The position numbers and the translations under genes are program-made. The notes under the pieces were generated by a model. The model saw only the letters and a list, made by a program, of their open reading frames with translations, did no database searches and was not told where the DNA came from. A stretch of DNA of 52,588 nucleotides from JANLSE01 sp038214135. GTDB lineage: Bacteria > Chloroflexota > Chloroflexia > Chloroflexales > Roseiflexaceae. Positions 16,651 through 23,838 of this stretch are shown here, piece after piece. Position 1 is the first letter of the stretch, and every line of letters starts with the position of its first letter. Location of the stretch: the NCBI GenBank assembly GCA_038214135.1, contig JBBQSD010000030.1, forward strand, positions 1-52,588, written 5' to 3'.

Positions 16651-16883
16651 TATAGCAATCCTACCGGATTTGTAAAAAAGGAGCGGGGAGATTTCTTTTG
16701 GGCTGCGCCCCAAACCCCGCTTTGCGCTACGCGCCTTTACAACTCAAATAGGAATGCTATAGCAATCCTACCGGATTTGTAAAAAAGAGGGCGGGGGGAT
16801 TTCTTTTGGGACACCCAGAGGGTACCCGACCCCAAACCCCGCTTTGCGCTACGCGCCATTACAATTCAAATAGGAATGCTATA
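16651..16883. mobile_element. Two tandem MITE-like elements sharing an end
   Basis: Copy 1 covers about 16651-16761 and copy 2 about 16758-16883. Each begins TATAGCAATCCTACCGGATT and ends with the imperfect inverse, TTACAACTCAAATAGGAATG plus CTATA. Each has an inner TTTTGGG...CCCCAAA stem. Copy 2 carries about 15 extra bases in the loop (ACCCAGAGGGTACCCGACC). No transposase is encoded, so these would be non-autonomous. The TA at both ends suggests TA target duplication, as for IS630/Tc1-type MITEs. The shared CTATA shows one inserted at the end of the other. Confidence 0.7.
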
Positions 16884-16913
16884 TTAGCATATGGCTGCTT
16901 GATCTGCCTACGC

Positions 16914-18440
16914 CTATTTGCTGGCCAGGCGGGCCTCCGACTCAGCGATTTCGCGTTGGAGCTGTGCGATGCGAGCGCCGGTTGGCGGGCCGGAAAAGCG
17001 TTTACGCTCGAAGGCAAACCAGAAGATCGCCATCACCACGAACATGGCAATTGTCAGATAGAACACCTTCTCGTTTGGTGGCTGCATGCCAACATACGAA
17101 AGCACCAGACCACCAATGATCGCCAGAACGGCAATTGGCTTGGAAAAAGCCCCCAGATTGAATGGGCCTTTCTCATTCCAGGTTTTGCCTTCGGCCAACA
17201 GGCCAGCAGCAACCGGCATGATGTACGAGATATACAGGAATACTGCACAACCAGCGGCTAGTACGGCAAAGGCATCGGCATACAGGGTTGCTGCTAGTGC
17301 AAGCACGGCACCAATCCAGATCGCCGGAACGGGGGTGCGATAGGCTGGGCTAACGCTCTTGAGCAAGTTCGAGAAGGGCAGCCCACCATCACGGGCGAAG
17401 GCAAAGATCATGCGCGATGTTGAAGTCAATCCTGCTAATGCACACAGGTAGTTTGCGATCACAATGCCAATGAACAGCAGGTTGCGGAGGATGCCAGGCA
17501 TGGGTGAACTAGCCATGAGCCAGGGAAACACGCCAAAGCCCTTGGCAGCGCCATCGGCAACACTTGGCATGGCCAGCACAAACGCGCAGACCATGATGTA
17601 GCCGAACAGGGCCGACCAGATCACGGCTTGGAGCATGCCACGCGGCACGGCACTGGCCGCATTACGGGTTTCTTCCGACGTATGGGCCGAGGCATCGAAG
17701 CCGGTAATCGTGTAGCAGACCAGGATGAGGCCGACTAAAAAGGCCTGGATCATACTATTACTGGCTGGCCAGACATTACCACCAGCATCGCCGGTATAGT
17801 TGGTGAACGTAAACAGGCGGCTGAAATCAAGGCTTGGTGCAAACGCCAGCAATGTAATCGTCAGCACAATCGCAACACCAAAGATCAGATAGCCGCTGAA
17901 ATCGGTCAGCAATGTGGTGATGCGAATACCGAAGTGATTGAACATGGCCTGGGTGGCCACCAGAATAATAACGCCAAACACCTGATTCCAGTAGCCCCAT
18001 GTGCTGACATCGACGCCAAACACCTGTGCGACAATCAGATCGCGGAATAGGCTATAGACACCGACATCAACAGAGGCGACGACGAAGATCAGGCCGAGCA
18101 GGTTGACCCAGGCGGTTGCCCAACCCCAGCCCTTGCCACCCAGGATCGAACCCCAATGATAGAGGCCACCCGCCGTTGGATAGGCCGAGGCGATCTGTGC
18201 CATCGCAAGCGCGACGACGATGGCGAACAGGCTGCCAACCGGCCAGCCAATACCAATTGAGGCCCCGCCAGCGGCACTCAGCCCTTGCCCAAATGAGGTA
18301 ATTCCACCGGCCAGGATGCAGATGATCGCAAATGAGATTGCGAAATTGGAGAAGCCACCCATACGGCGCGAAAGCTCCTGGGCATAGCCCATACTGTGGA
18401 GCTGCTTGACATCGGCATCATTGTGGTCGTTGGTGCTCAT
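16914..18440 (-). CDS. APC-superfamily amino acid/amine permease
   Basis: A cytoplasmic-membrane permease of the amino acid-polyamine-organocation superfamily, about 508 aa with roughly 12 hydrophobic segments. The N-terminus (YAQELSRRMGGFSNFAISFA, then SFGQGLSAAGGASIGIGWPV) is characteristic of the GABA/choline/polyamine-type permeases (BAT1/UGA4-like). SAYPTAGGLYHW follows in the third membrane region. The start is ATG 18440 with GGGAGG 5 bases upstream. It lies 15 bases after the kinase gene and is the last gene of the catabolic operon. The substrate is unknown; an amine or amino acid compatible with a gamma-glutamyl ligase in the same operon is the natural guess. Confidence 0.9.
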   Translation of the reverse strand: MSTNDHNDADVKQLHSMGYAQELSRRMGGFSNFAISFAIICILAGGITSFGQGLSAAGGASIGIGWPVGSLFAIVVALAMAQIASAYPTAGGLYHWGSILGGKGWGWATAWVNLLGLIFVVASVDVGVYSLFRDLIVAQVFGVDVSTWGYWNQVFGVIILVATQAMFNHFGIRITTLLTDFSGYLIFGVAIVLTITLLAFAPSLDFSRLFTFTNYTGDAGGNVWPASNSMIQAFLVGLILVCYTITGFDASAHTSEETRNAASAVPRGMLQAVIWSALFGYIMVCAFVLAMPSVADGAAKGFGVFPWLMASSPMPGILRNLLFIGIVIANYLCALAGLTSTSRMIFAFARDGGLPFSNLLKSVSPAYRTPVPAIWIGAVLALAATLYADAFAVLAAGCAVFLYISYIMPVAAGLLAEGKTWNEKGPFNLGAFSKPIAVLAIIGGLVLSYVGMQPPNEKVFYLTIAMFVVMAIFWFAFERKRFSGPPTGARIAQLQREIAESEARLASK

Positions 18441-18455
18441 GTTGCCTCCCATTGC

Positions 18456-19916
18456 CTATTCGTAGAATGCTAATGCCGCAGCGATGGCCCGCTCCCAGCG
18501 TGCCCGCCGCACCCGACGCTCATCCGCCCCGATCTGCGGCTCGTAGATTGCTGAACCGCGCCACCCTCCCGCTATCTCCACCAATGGTACCCCGGTTGCG
18601 CTATAGCGCGCCATCTGCGCGATTCCCAGGGCGGTTGACTCGACCTCTGCGGCGACCTGAACCTCCACTCCCAGATCATCGGCGATTGTCTGCATAAGAA
18701 AGTGATTACGGGCCGGCCCACCATCGACCCGTAGATAGGGAATCGTGAGTTGTGCATCGGCTTGCATGGCCAATAGAACATCGCCAACCCGCATTGCGAG
18801 GCCCTCCAGCGTACCACGCACCAGTTCTGCGCGCCCGCTGCCACGGCTAAGCCCAAACACCGTACCGCGGGCGTTGGAACGCCAATATGGTGCTGCCAAG
18901 CCGGCCAATGCCGGAATACAGATCGGCGTCGTTGCCGGATCGGCGCGTTCGGCCATGCCGCTGCTCTCGGCACTGGTTGCGAGCATACCCAGCCCATCAC
19001 GGAGCCATTCGATTGCGGCCCCAGCCGTGAAGATACCGCCATCGAGTGCGTAGTGGGTTGCTTCGGGGAGCTGCCAGGCAATCGTACTGAGCAGGCCATT
19101 GGTGCTGCGCGATGGCTGCTGGCCCGTGTTCAGGAGCAGAAATGCGCCTGTGCCAAAACTACACTTGGCCTCGCCTGGCCCGATGCAACCCTGGCCAAAG
19201 AGCGCGGCAGTCTGATCACACAGAAGCGCGTGGAGCGCTAACGTATGGCCTGCGACCGTAATCTCGCCAGCCATGCCTGCCGATGGAACGACGGTTGGCA
19301 GGAGTGCTGCTGGGATATCGAACAATGCCAGCAAGTGTTCGTCCCACTGCTGCTGCTGAATATTGAACAGCAGCGTTCGTGCCGCCGTGCTTGGATCGGT
19401 CAGATGGGCGTGATCGGCGCTCAACATCCAGATAATCCAGCTATCGATTGTTCCGAAGCGCAGCTCGCCCGATTCTGCTCTGCGGCGCAATTCAGGATTG
19501 GCACGCAATTCGTGGGCCAATTTTGGTGCCGAGAAATAGCTATCGAGCAGCAGTCCGGTTTTCTCACGCACCAGTGGGCCGTTGCCAGCAGCCTCCAGTT
19601 CCACACAGATCGCCATGCCGCGCTTGTCCTGCCAGGAGATCGCTGGAGTGAGTGCTATGCCAGTGCGAGCATCCCATAACAGAAATGTCTCGCCCTGATT
19701 ATCCAGCCCAACAATTGTGGCTGGGTAGTATTCCAGGAGCGGCGCACAGGCTGACTGAACCGATGCCAGGATCTCGTATGGATCTTGCTCAATCTGGGAA
19801 TCGCCAACGATACGGGTGCGCAGCGGTGCGCTATTGGTTGCCAGCACACGACCATCCGTATCGATGATTAGCGCCTTGGTCTGGCTGGTGCCCTGATCGA
19901 TGGCGAGAATATACAT
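18456..19916 (-). CDS. FGGY-family carbohydrate kinase, glycerol-kinase-like
   Basis: An ATP-dependent sugar or polyol kinase, about 487 aa, closest by eye to glycerol kinase. Present: MYILAIDQGTSQTKALIID at the N-terminus, AISWQDKR, DSYFSAPKL, LLCDQTAALFGQ (catalytic Asp), CSFGTGAFLLLNTG and GGPARNHFLMQTIADDLG. At the place where GlpK has Asn-Gln-Arg-Glu, whose arginine contacts glycerol (Arg83 in E. coli), this protein has Asn73-Gln-Gly75-Glu, so a substrate-contact residue is missing. The substrate may therefore be a glycerol-like polyol rather than glycerol. The start is ATG 19916 with AGGA upstream. It sits between the GlpA-like fusion gene and the permease gene, all in one direction. 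Confidence 0.85.
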   Translation of the reverse strand: MYILAIDQGTSQTKALIIDTDGRVLATNSAPLRTRIVGDSQIEQDPYEILASVQSACAPLLEYYPATIVGLDNQGETFLLWDARTGIALTPAISWQDKRGMAICVELEAAGNGPLVREKTGLLLDSYFSAPKLAHELRANPELRRRAESGELRFGTIDSWIIWMLSADHAHLTDPSTAARTLLFNIQQQQWDEHLLALFDIPAALLPTVVPSAGMAGEITVAGHTLALHALLCDQTAALFGQGCIGPGEAKCSFGTGAFLLLNTGQQPSRSTNGLLSTIAWQLPEATHYALDGGIFTAGAAIEWLRDGLGMLATSAESSGMAERADPATTPICIPALAGLAAPYWRSNARGTVFGLSRGSGRAELVRGTLEGLAMRVGDVLLAMQADAQLTIPYLRVDGGPARNHFLMQTIADDLGVEVQVAAEVESTALGIAQMARYSATGVPLVEIAGGWRGSAIYEPQIGADERRVRRARWERAIAAALAFYE

Positions 19917-19993
19917 AGTCTTCCTAGCACAAGCTTTCTGCAATACGCATCAGTACTCCGTAAAGGAAGTTATCGAGTATTTTGCATTTGTTT

Positions 19994-20036
19994 CCCCTCA
20001 CCCCCAGCCCCTCTCCCACGCCGGGGAGAGGGGAGT
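19994..20036. repeat. Family A palindromic repeat
   Basis: CCCCTCACCCCCAGCCCCTC, then TCCCACGCCGGGGAGAGGGG, make an inverted pair. This version is short and lacks the second outer arm seen at 37994. Confidence 0.7.
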
Positions 20037-20111
20037 TAGCCGAGGCGAGGAAGAACACCAGAAGACTTAATTTCCAGAGTAATCAGGTTGTGGATGCATC
20101 AATAGGTTCTA

Positions 20112-20153
20112 TGGTTCTGTAGTTCCGTAGCCACAGAACTGCAGAACTGCTTC
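20112..20153. repeat. Short octamer-armed inverted element
   Basis: GGTTCTGTAGTTCCGTAG is followed by CACAGAACTGCAGAACTGC. Each arm is a doublet of an octamer, and the two arms are inverted relative to each other. This is the same architecture as at 10821-10962 with a different word. Confidence 0.6.
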
Positions 20154-20398
20154 GCCACAATCCACGACAGATTTCAGGAATGCTGACTAGCAGCCGAGTT
20201 TTGACAGCATCGCATGTTTATCCGCAGATTACCTGCTTGACCACTTGTTCGCTTGTTCGCTACTGATATTCTCGCAGCACCGTGCGGCGTGACTGTTGCG
20301 CACTGGCGGAATACTGCACTGAGTTGGCATAGGCCACAAACGTGCTTTGGTATAGAGTATCGGCACTAAATTATCCGCAGCCATTCCGCACAAACAGC

Positions 20399-22780
20399 CT
20401 ATCGGCCAAGGACAATAGATGCCGCACTACTGCCGACACTGGCTCCATCATTGGCTGCTTCTGCTGCGGTGCATTCGCCAAGGGCCATTGAACCGGCGAA
20501 CAAGATCTGGATTCCGGCCCCGCGCAGATTCAGTGATTCCCAGGGCTGTACATCACCCGCCAACACCAGCAGATCGCAGGCGCTCCGCCCGCCACTCGCC
20601 AGAACAACATGTGTCAGGCGTGGCCAACCATCGATCTGTAGAACCTTCGGTGTGATCACCCCAACCTGTACGCCAGCGGCATCGAGCGCTTCTGCAACGA
20701 TACCAGCCCAACGCCCGCTGCCAGCGACAACCGCCCGTTTTCCAGGCAGATAGCCAGTTGTTGCCATCAATCGCAACGCTGCCCCAGCGGTGAGCACGCC
20801 AGCTGGACGCGAACCAGGAATCGCCAGATTGCCACGGGTTGTCTCACGCCCGCCCGTTGCCAGAACCAGAATGTTGGCCTGAATATGATGCGTTCCCTGC
20901 GGCCCATGCAGGATGAGTGTATCGCCAGCGATGCGTGTGAGTGCCGTACGAAAGAGTGTATCGATCCCTGAAACAGGCCAATCGCCCAGATTCCAGGTTG
21001 GCGTGGATGTGTCTTGATCAGCGATCTCGGCTTTGTGATGTCGCTGCCATATATCCAGGCCCATTGCGGCAAGTGCGCCACCCGGCTGATCGGCCAGATC
21101 GATAAGCAATACTGTCGCACCGGCTTGTTGTGCGGTGCGTGCTGCGGCCATGCCAGCTGGCCCAGCGCCAATGATGGCGATCTGGTAGTGTGGTAGGGGC
21201 GGTTCGCCTATGGTTCGTAAGGGCGGTTCGCCTATGGTTCGTAAGGGCGGTTCGCGAACCGCCCCTACCGGCGCTATCCCCACCGGCGGGAGAGGGGGGC
21301 CGGGGGTGAGGGCAAGCACCTCTGAACCAATCGCATGTTTGCGTACTGCCGTGGGATGGCAGCCCAATTCATCGGCCAGAATCTGCACCAGCGGCGCAAT
21401 ACACAAACTGCCCTGACATGGCCCGGCCATCGTCCATAATCGGCGTTTGAGCGCATCCAGGGTTTGGGCTGGAACTGTGCCGTGAATGGCATGACGAACC
21501 TGCCCTGCTGTCACACCCGAACATGGGCAGATGATCTGGGCATCATGCTCCGCAGGCTGAAGCCTGCGGCTATGATGGATCGTCCCATGATCGATCGTCC
21601 CATTGTCGCAGGCTTCAGCCTGCGGATGGAGGGGTGAGCGAGGCGGTTCTAACACAAGCCCCTGCGCTACCAAAAGCTCGGCCACATATTCGGCCAGTGC
21701 TGGCGATGCCGAAAGCCCGGTGGAACGGATTCCGGCAACATGGATGAATTGCGGGCAGGTGGTTGCAGGGCGAATGATGTAATCTGGTGCGGGAATATAG
21801 CCAGCGCTGGTTTGTTCATAGCCAACCGAACGAATTCCGGCATATTGGGTCAGTGGCCGCTCAACGGTCAGGGTTGGAACGAGCCGCCGAACGCCCTGCA
21901 ACACCTGTTCCAGCCCAGCCTTGGTCGTCTGCCAATCGTTGAGATCGCTGCCATCCTCAGCCGTTGGCCCGAGCAGCAGATTGCCATGGGCGGCTGGTGT
22001 GATCAGGATTCCCTTGGTGGTTGGCGAGGGCGTCGGCAGCAGGATCGTCTCGATCAGCAGTGTGTTATTTGGCTCAACAACCAGTAATTGGCCCTTGCGT
22101 GGCCGAATATCGAATGAGCTATCGCCGATCATACGAGCGATTCGGGCAGCACCAAGGCCCGCGGCATTGACGACATAACGGGCCTGAAATTGCTGGTTGG
22201 CCGTGTTCACAACCAGCCGATCAGCCGCCTGGGTGATCGCCACAACCGGCTGATCGAGCACAATCGCTGCGCCATTGCGAACCGCCGACTCAGCATAGGC
22301 CAGCGTTAGCCCAAACGAATCGATTGGCATTTCGCCAGGGATGAACAAGCCACCCTGGGCGATTCTGTTCAGAAACGGCCAGCTGGCAAACAGTGCTTCG
22401 CGCCCAATCCGCTCGACAGGAATGCCGTTCAGGGCCGCCTTATGCTCATAATCGTCCAGGCGCGGCAGATCGGCTTCTTCGAGTGCAACCATGAGCGCGC
22501 CACATGGGCGAGTTGCGACGCCCAGTTCAGCACACAGGGCGGCAAAGCCACGATGAGATTGGGTGACGAGCCGCGCTTCGAGTGTGCCGGGTGGCGCATC
22601 AAAGCCTGTATGGGCAATCGCGGTATTTGCACGGCTAATGCCCTGCCCAACATCGCTATCGGCCTCAACCAGCGCAACGCGCAGATTGTAGCGCGAGAGT
22701 TCGCGCAGCACCGCGCACCCGACGACACCGCCGCCGATGATCAGGACATCATAGGTTGTGTCGTCATTCGGGTGTAACAT
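20399..22780 (-). CDS. GlpA-like FAD dehydrogenase fused to [2Fe-2S] domain and second FAD oxidoreductase
   Basis: A fusion flavoprotein of about 793 aa. Domain 1 (about 1-385) is a GlpA/DAO-type FAD dehydrogenase with IIGGGVVG near the N-terminus and the family's VNAAGLGAARIA and GIRSTGLSASPALAEYV segments. Domain 2 (about 413-465) is a BFD-like iron-sulfur module: CPCSGVT and GPCQGSLC supply four cysteines. Domain 3 (about 531-793) is a second Rossmann flavoprotein (IAIIGAGPAGMAAARTAQQA, LATGGRETTRGNLAIPGSRP). In Thermotoga and clostridia the two flavoproteins are, to my knowledge, separate neighbouring genes. The two linkers are built of dispersed repeat sequence (21541-21630 and 21193-21313). 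The start could be ATG 22780 or 22801; both overlap the SDR gene. It likely oxidises a polyol-phosphate or a related substrate and passes electrons to quinone or NAD. Confidence 0.85.
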   Translation of the reverse strand: MLHPNDDTTYDVLIIGGGVVGCAVLRELSRYNLRVALVEADSDVGQGISRANTAIAHTGFDAPPGTLEARLVTQSHRGFAALCAELGVATRPCGALMVALEEADLPRLDDYEHKAALNGIPVERIGREALFASWPFLNRIAQGGLFIPGEMPIDSFGLTLAYAESAVRNGAAIVLDQPVVAITQAADRLVVNTANQQFQARYVVNAAGLGAARIARMIGDSSFDIRPRKGQLLVVEPNNTLLIETILLPTPSPTTKGILITPAAHGNLLLGPTAEDGSDLNDWQTTKAGLEQVLQGVRRLVPTLTVERPLTQYAGIRSVGYEQTSAGYIPAPDYIIRPATTCPQFIHVAGIRSTGLSASPALAEYVAELLVAQGLVLEPPRSPLHPQAEACDNGTIDHGTIHHSRRLQPAEHDAQIICPCSGVTAGQVRHAIHGTVPAQTLDALKRRLWTMAGPCQGSLCIAPLVQILADELGCHPTAVRKHAIGSEVLALTPGPPLPPVGIAPVGAVREPPLRTIGEPPLRTIGEPPLPHYQIAIIGAGPAGMAAARTAQQAGATVLLIDLADQPGGALAAMGLDIWQRHHKAEIADQDTSTPTWNLGDWPVSGIDTLFRTALTRIAGDTLILHGPQGTHHIQANILVLATGGRETTRGNLAIPGSRPAGVLTAGAALRLMATTGYLPGKRAVVAGSGRWAGIVAEALDAAGVQVGVITPKVLQIDGWPRLTHVVLASGGRSACDLLVLAGDVQPWESLNLRGAGIQILFAGSMALGECTAAEAANDGASVGSSAASIVLGR
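21193..21313. repeat. Family D and A repeats in frame inside the fusion gene
   Basis: Three tandem GGGCGGTTCG units (GTAGGGGCGGTTCGCC, GTAAGGGCGGTTCGCC, and one closing with CGAACCGCCCCTAC) run directly into a family A copy at 21277-21313. The whole block is translated as a Pro-rich linker near residues 490-528, including a repeated EPPLRTIG unit. It contains no stop in the coding frame. Confidence 0.85.
21541..21630. repeat. Family C palindromes in frame inside the fusion gene
   Basis: CCGCAGGCTGAAGCCTGCGG (21550-21569) and CGCAGGCTTCAGCCTGCGG (21607-21625) are two copies of a perfect palindrome. They are translated into the linker between the GlpA-like domain and the iron-sulfur domain. 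The same palindrome forms the end of the AI-2E gene at 49411. Confidence 0.85.
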
Positions 22781-23537
22781 ACGCAGCCGTGATGCCACCA
22801 TCGGTCAGGAAGGTCGCGCCTGTCGTAAACGATGATTCATCGGAGGCCAGGAACAGAACGGCCTTGGCGATTTCGTGAGCCTCACCAAAACGGCCCATCG
22901 GGATATGCACCAGGCGACGCTGGCGTTTTTCCTCGGTATCCAGGTATTTCATAAGCAATTCGGTGCGTAATGGCCCTGGGCAGAGCGCATTGACACGAAT
23001 TCCCTCGCGGGCGTGGATCACCGCCAGTTCGCGGGTCATCGAGAGCACGGCACCCTTGCTGGCGGTATAGGCCAGTTGCGGTGTTGCGGCACCAAGCAGT
23101 GCCACGAATGAGGCTGTGTTGATGATCGAGCCACCGCCTGCCCGCCGCAGCGCCGGAATGCCATATTTGCAGCCAAAGAACACACCCTTGACATTGATCG
23201 CAAACGTCAGATCCCAGACAGCCTCATCCGTACTGATCGCGTCGTCATCGTCCTTATGCGAGATTCCGGCATTATTGAATAATACATGCAGCTTGCCGAA
23301 GGTTGCCTCGGCATGGGCAATCATTGCTTCGGCATCGGCGGCTTTCGAGACATCGGCACGAACATAGCTGGCCTGGCCACCGGCAGCGGCAATTTCGGCA
23401 ACAACCGCTTGGCCAGATGCGTCGTTCAGATCGGCAATAACCACTGCCGCACCCTCACGCGCAAACAGCAGCGCCGTCTCACGCCCGATCCCCTGGCCTG
23501 CACCAGTAATCAGGGCTACTTTATCCTGTAATCGCAT
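22764..23537 (-). CDS. Short-chain dehydrogenase/reductase (SDR)
   Basis: A classical NAD(P)-dependent SDR of 257 aa. The cofactor motif T-G-x3-G-x-G is TGAGQGIG (11-18), followed by LFNNAGIS. The catalytic region is SIINTASFVALLG (Ser) and YTASKGAV (Tyr-x3-Lys). The C-terminal GATFLTDGGITAAYV is typical of glucose/3-hydroxyacid/alcohol SDRs. Acidic DLND after strand 2 favours NAD over NADP. The start ATG is at 23537 with AAGG upstream. Its 3' end overlaps the fusion flavoprotein gene by 17-38 bases, which implies translational coupling and a joint pathway. Confidence 0.92.
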   Translation of the reverse strand: MRLQDKVALITGAGQGIGRETALLFAREGAAVVIADLNDASGQAVVAEIAAAGGQASYVRADVSKAADAEAMIAHAEATFGKLHVLFNNAGISHKDDDDAISTDEAVWDLTFAINVKGVFFGCKYGIPALRRAGGGSIINTASFVALLGAATPQLAYTASKGAVLSMTRELAVIHAREGIRVNALCPGPLRTELLMKYLDTEEKRQRRLVHIPMGRFGEAHEIAKAVLFLASDESSFTTGATFLTDGGITAAYVTPE

Positions 23538-23838
23538 ATCGTGCCTTTCAGCAGTCAGCAGTCAGCAGTCAGAAGCCAAGAACCTAGAACCATCACCCTA
23601 AACAAGAGAACAAGTACGGGCGCAGCGCGCTGTGCCCCAACAGCCACTACCACACATCGTCCGCAGCCGTGGCATAACCAAACTAGGTTGAGCAGCCACC
23701 AAGCTCCATTCGGGGTTCGGGGCAAGGCCCCGACCGGGGGGTGTTGGGGTGGACGGCACCACCCCGACCGCCTGCCGTGCGTAGCGGCAAGAAAAGCCAT
23801 GGGAACGGTTTCCTGGTGCCTGCCGCGCACAGCGGCAC
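23538..23838. other. Repeat-bearing gap between SDR and ligase genes
   Basis: It begins with a heptamer array (CAGCAGT three times, 23549-23578) and continues with GC-rich sequence including GGGGTTCGGGGCAAGGCCCCGACCGGGGGG-like strings near 23713-23742 that can fold into hairpins. No gene was recognised on either strand; open frames here are extensions or shadows of the ligase gene. Confidence 0.55.
23549..23578. repeat. Tandem heptamer array CAGCAGT
   Basis: Three perfect CAGCAGT units and one CAGAAGC unit lie just upstream of the SDR ribosome site. Heptamer arrays of related sequence form the arms of elements at 38598, 40864 and 41624. Confidence 0.8.

Larger units (their letters stand above)
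19917..20398. other. Repeat-rich gap inside the catabolic operon
   Basis: About 480 bases without a gene. It contains a family A repeat (19994-20036), an octamer-armed element (20112-20153: GTTCTGTA/GTTCCGTA against CAGAACTG twice), a CTTGTTCG doublet (20237-20262), and TTATCCGCAG words (near 20220 and 20372) that recur at 30150 and 30212. This size of gap raises doubt whether the kinase and permease genes share a transcript with the genes upstream. No promoter was placed. Confidence 0.6.

Noticed and set aside
19917..20398. Small RNA or attenuator between the fusion flavoprotein gene and the kinase gene
   Set aside because: The stem-loops here are explained by dispersed repeat families; there is no promoter plus T-tract terminator pair.
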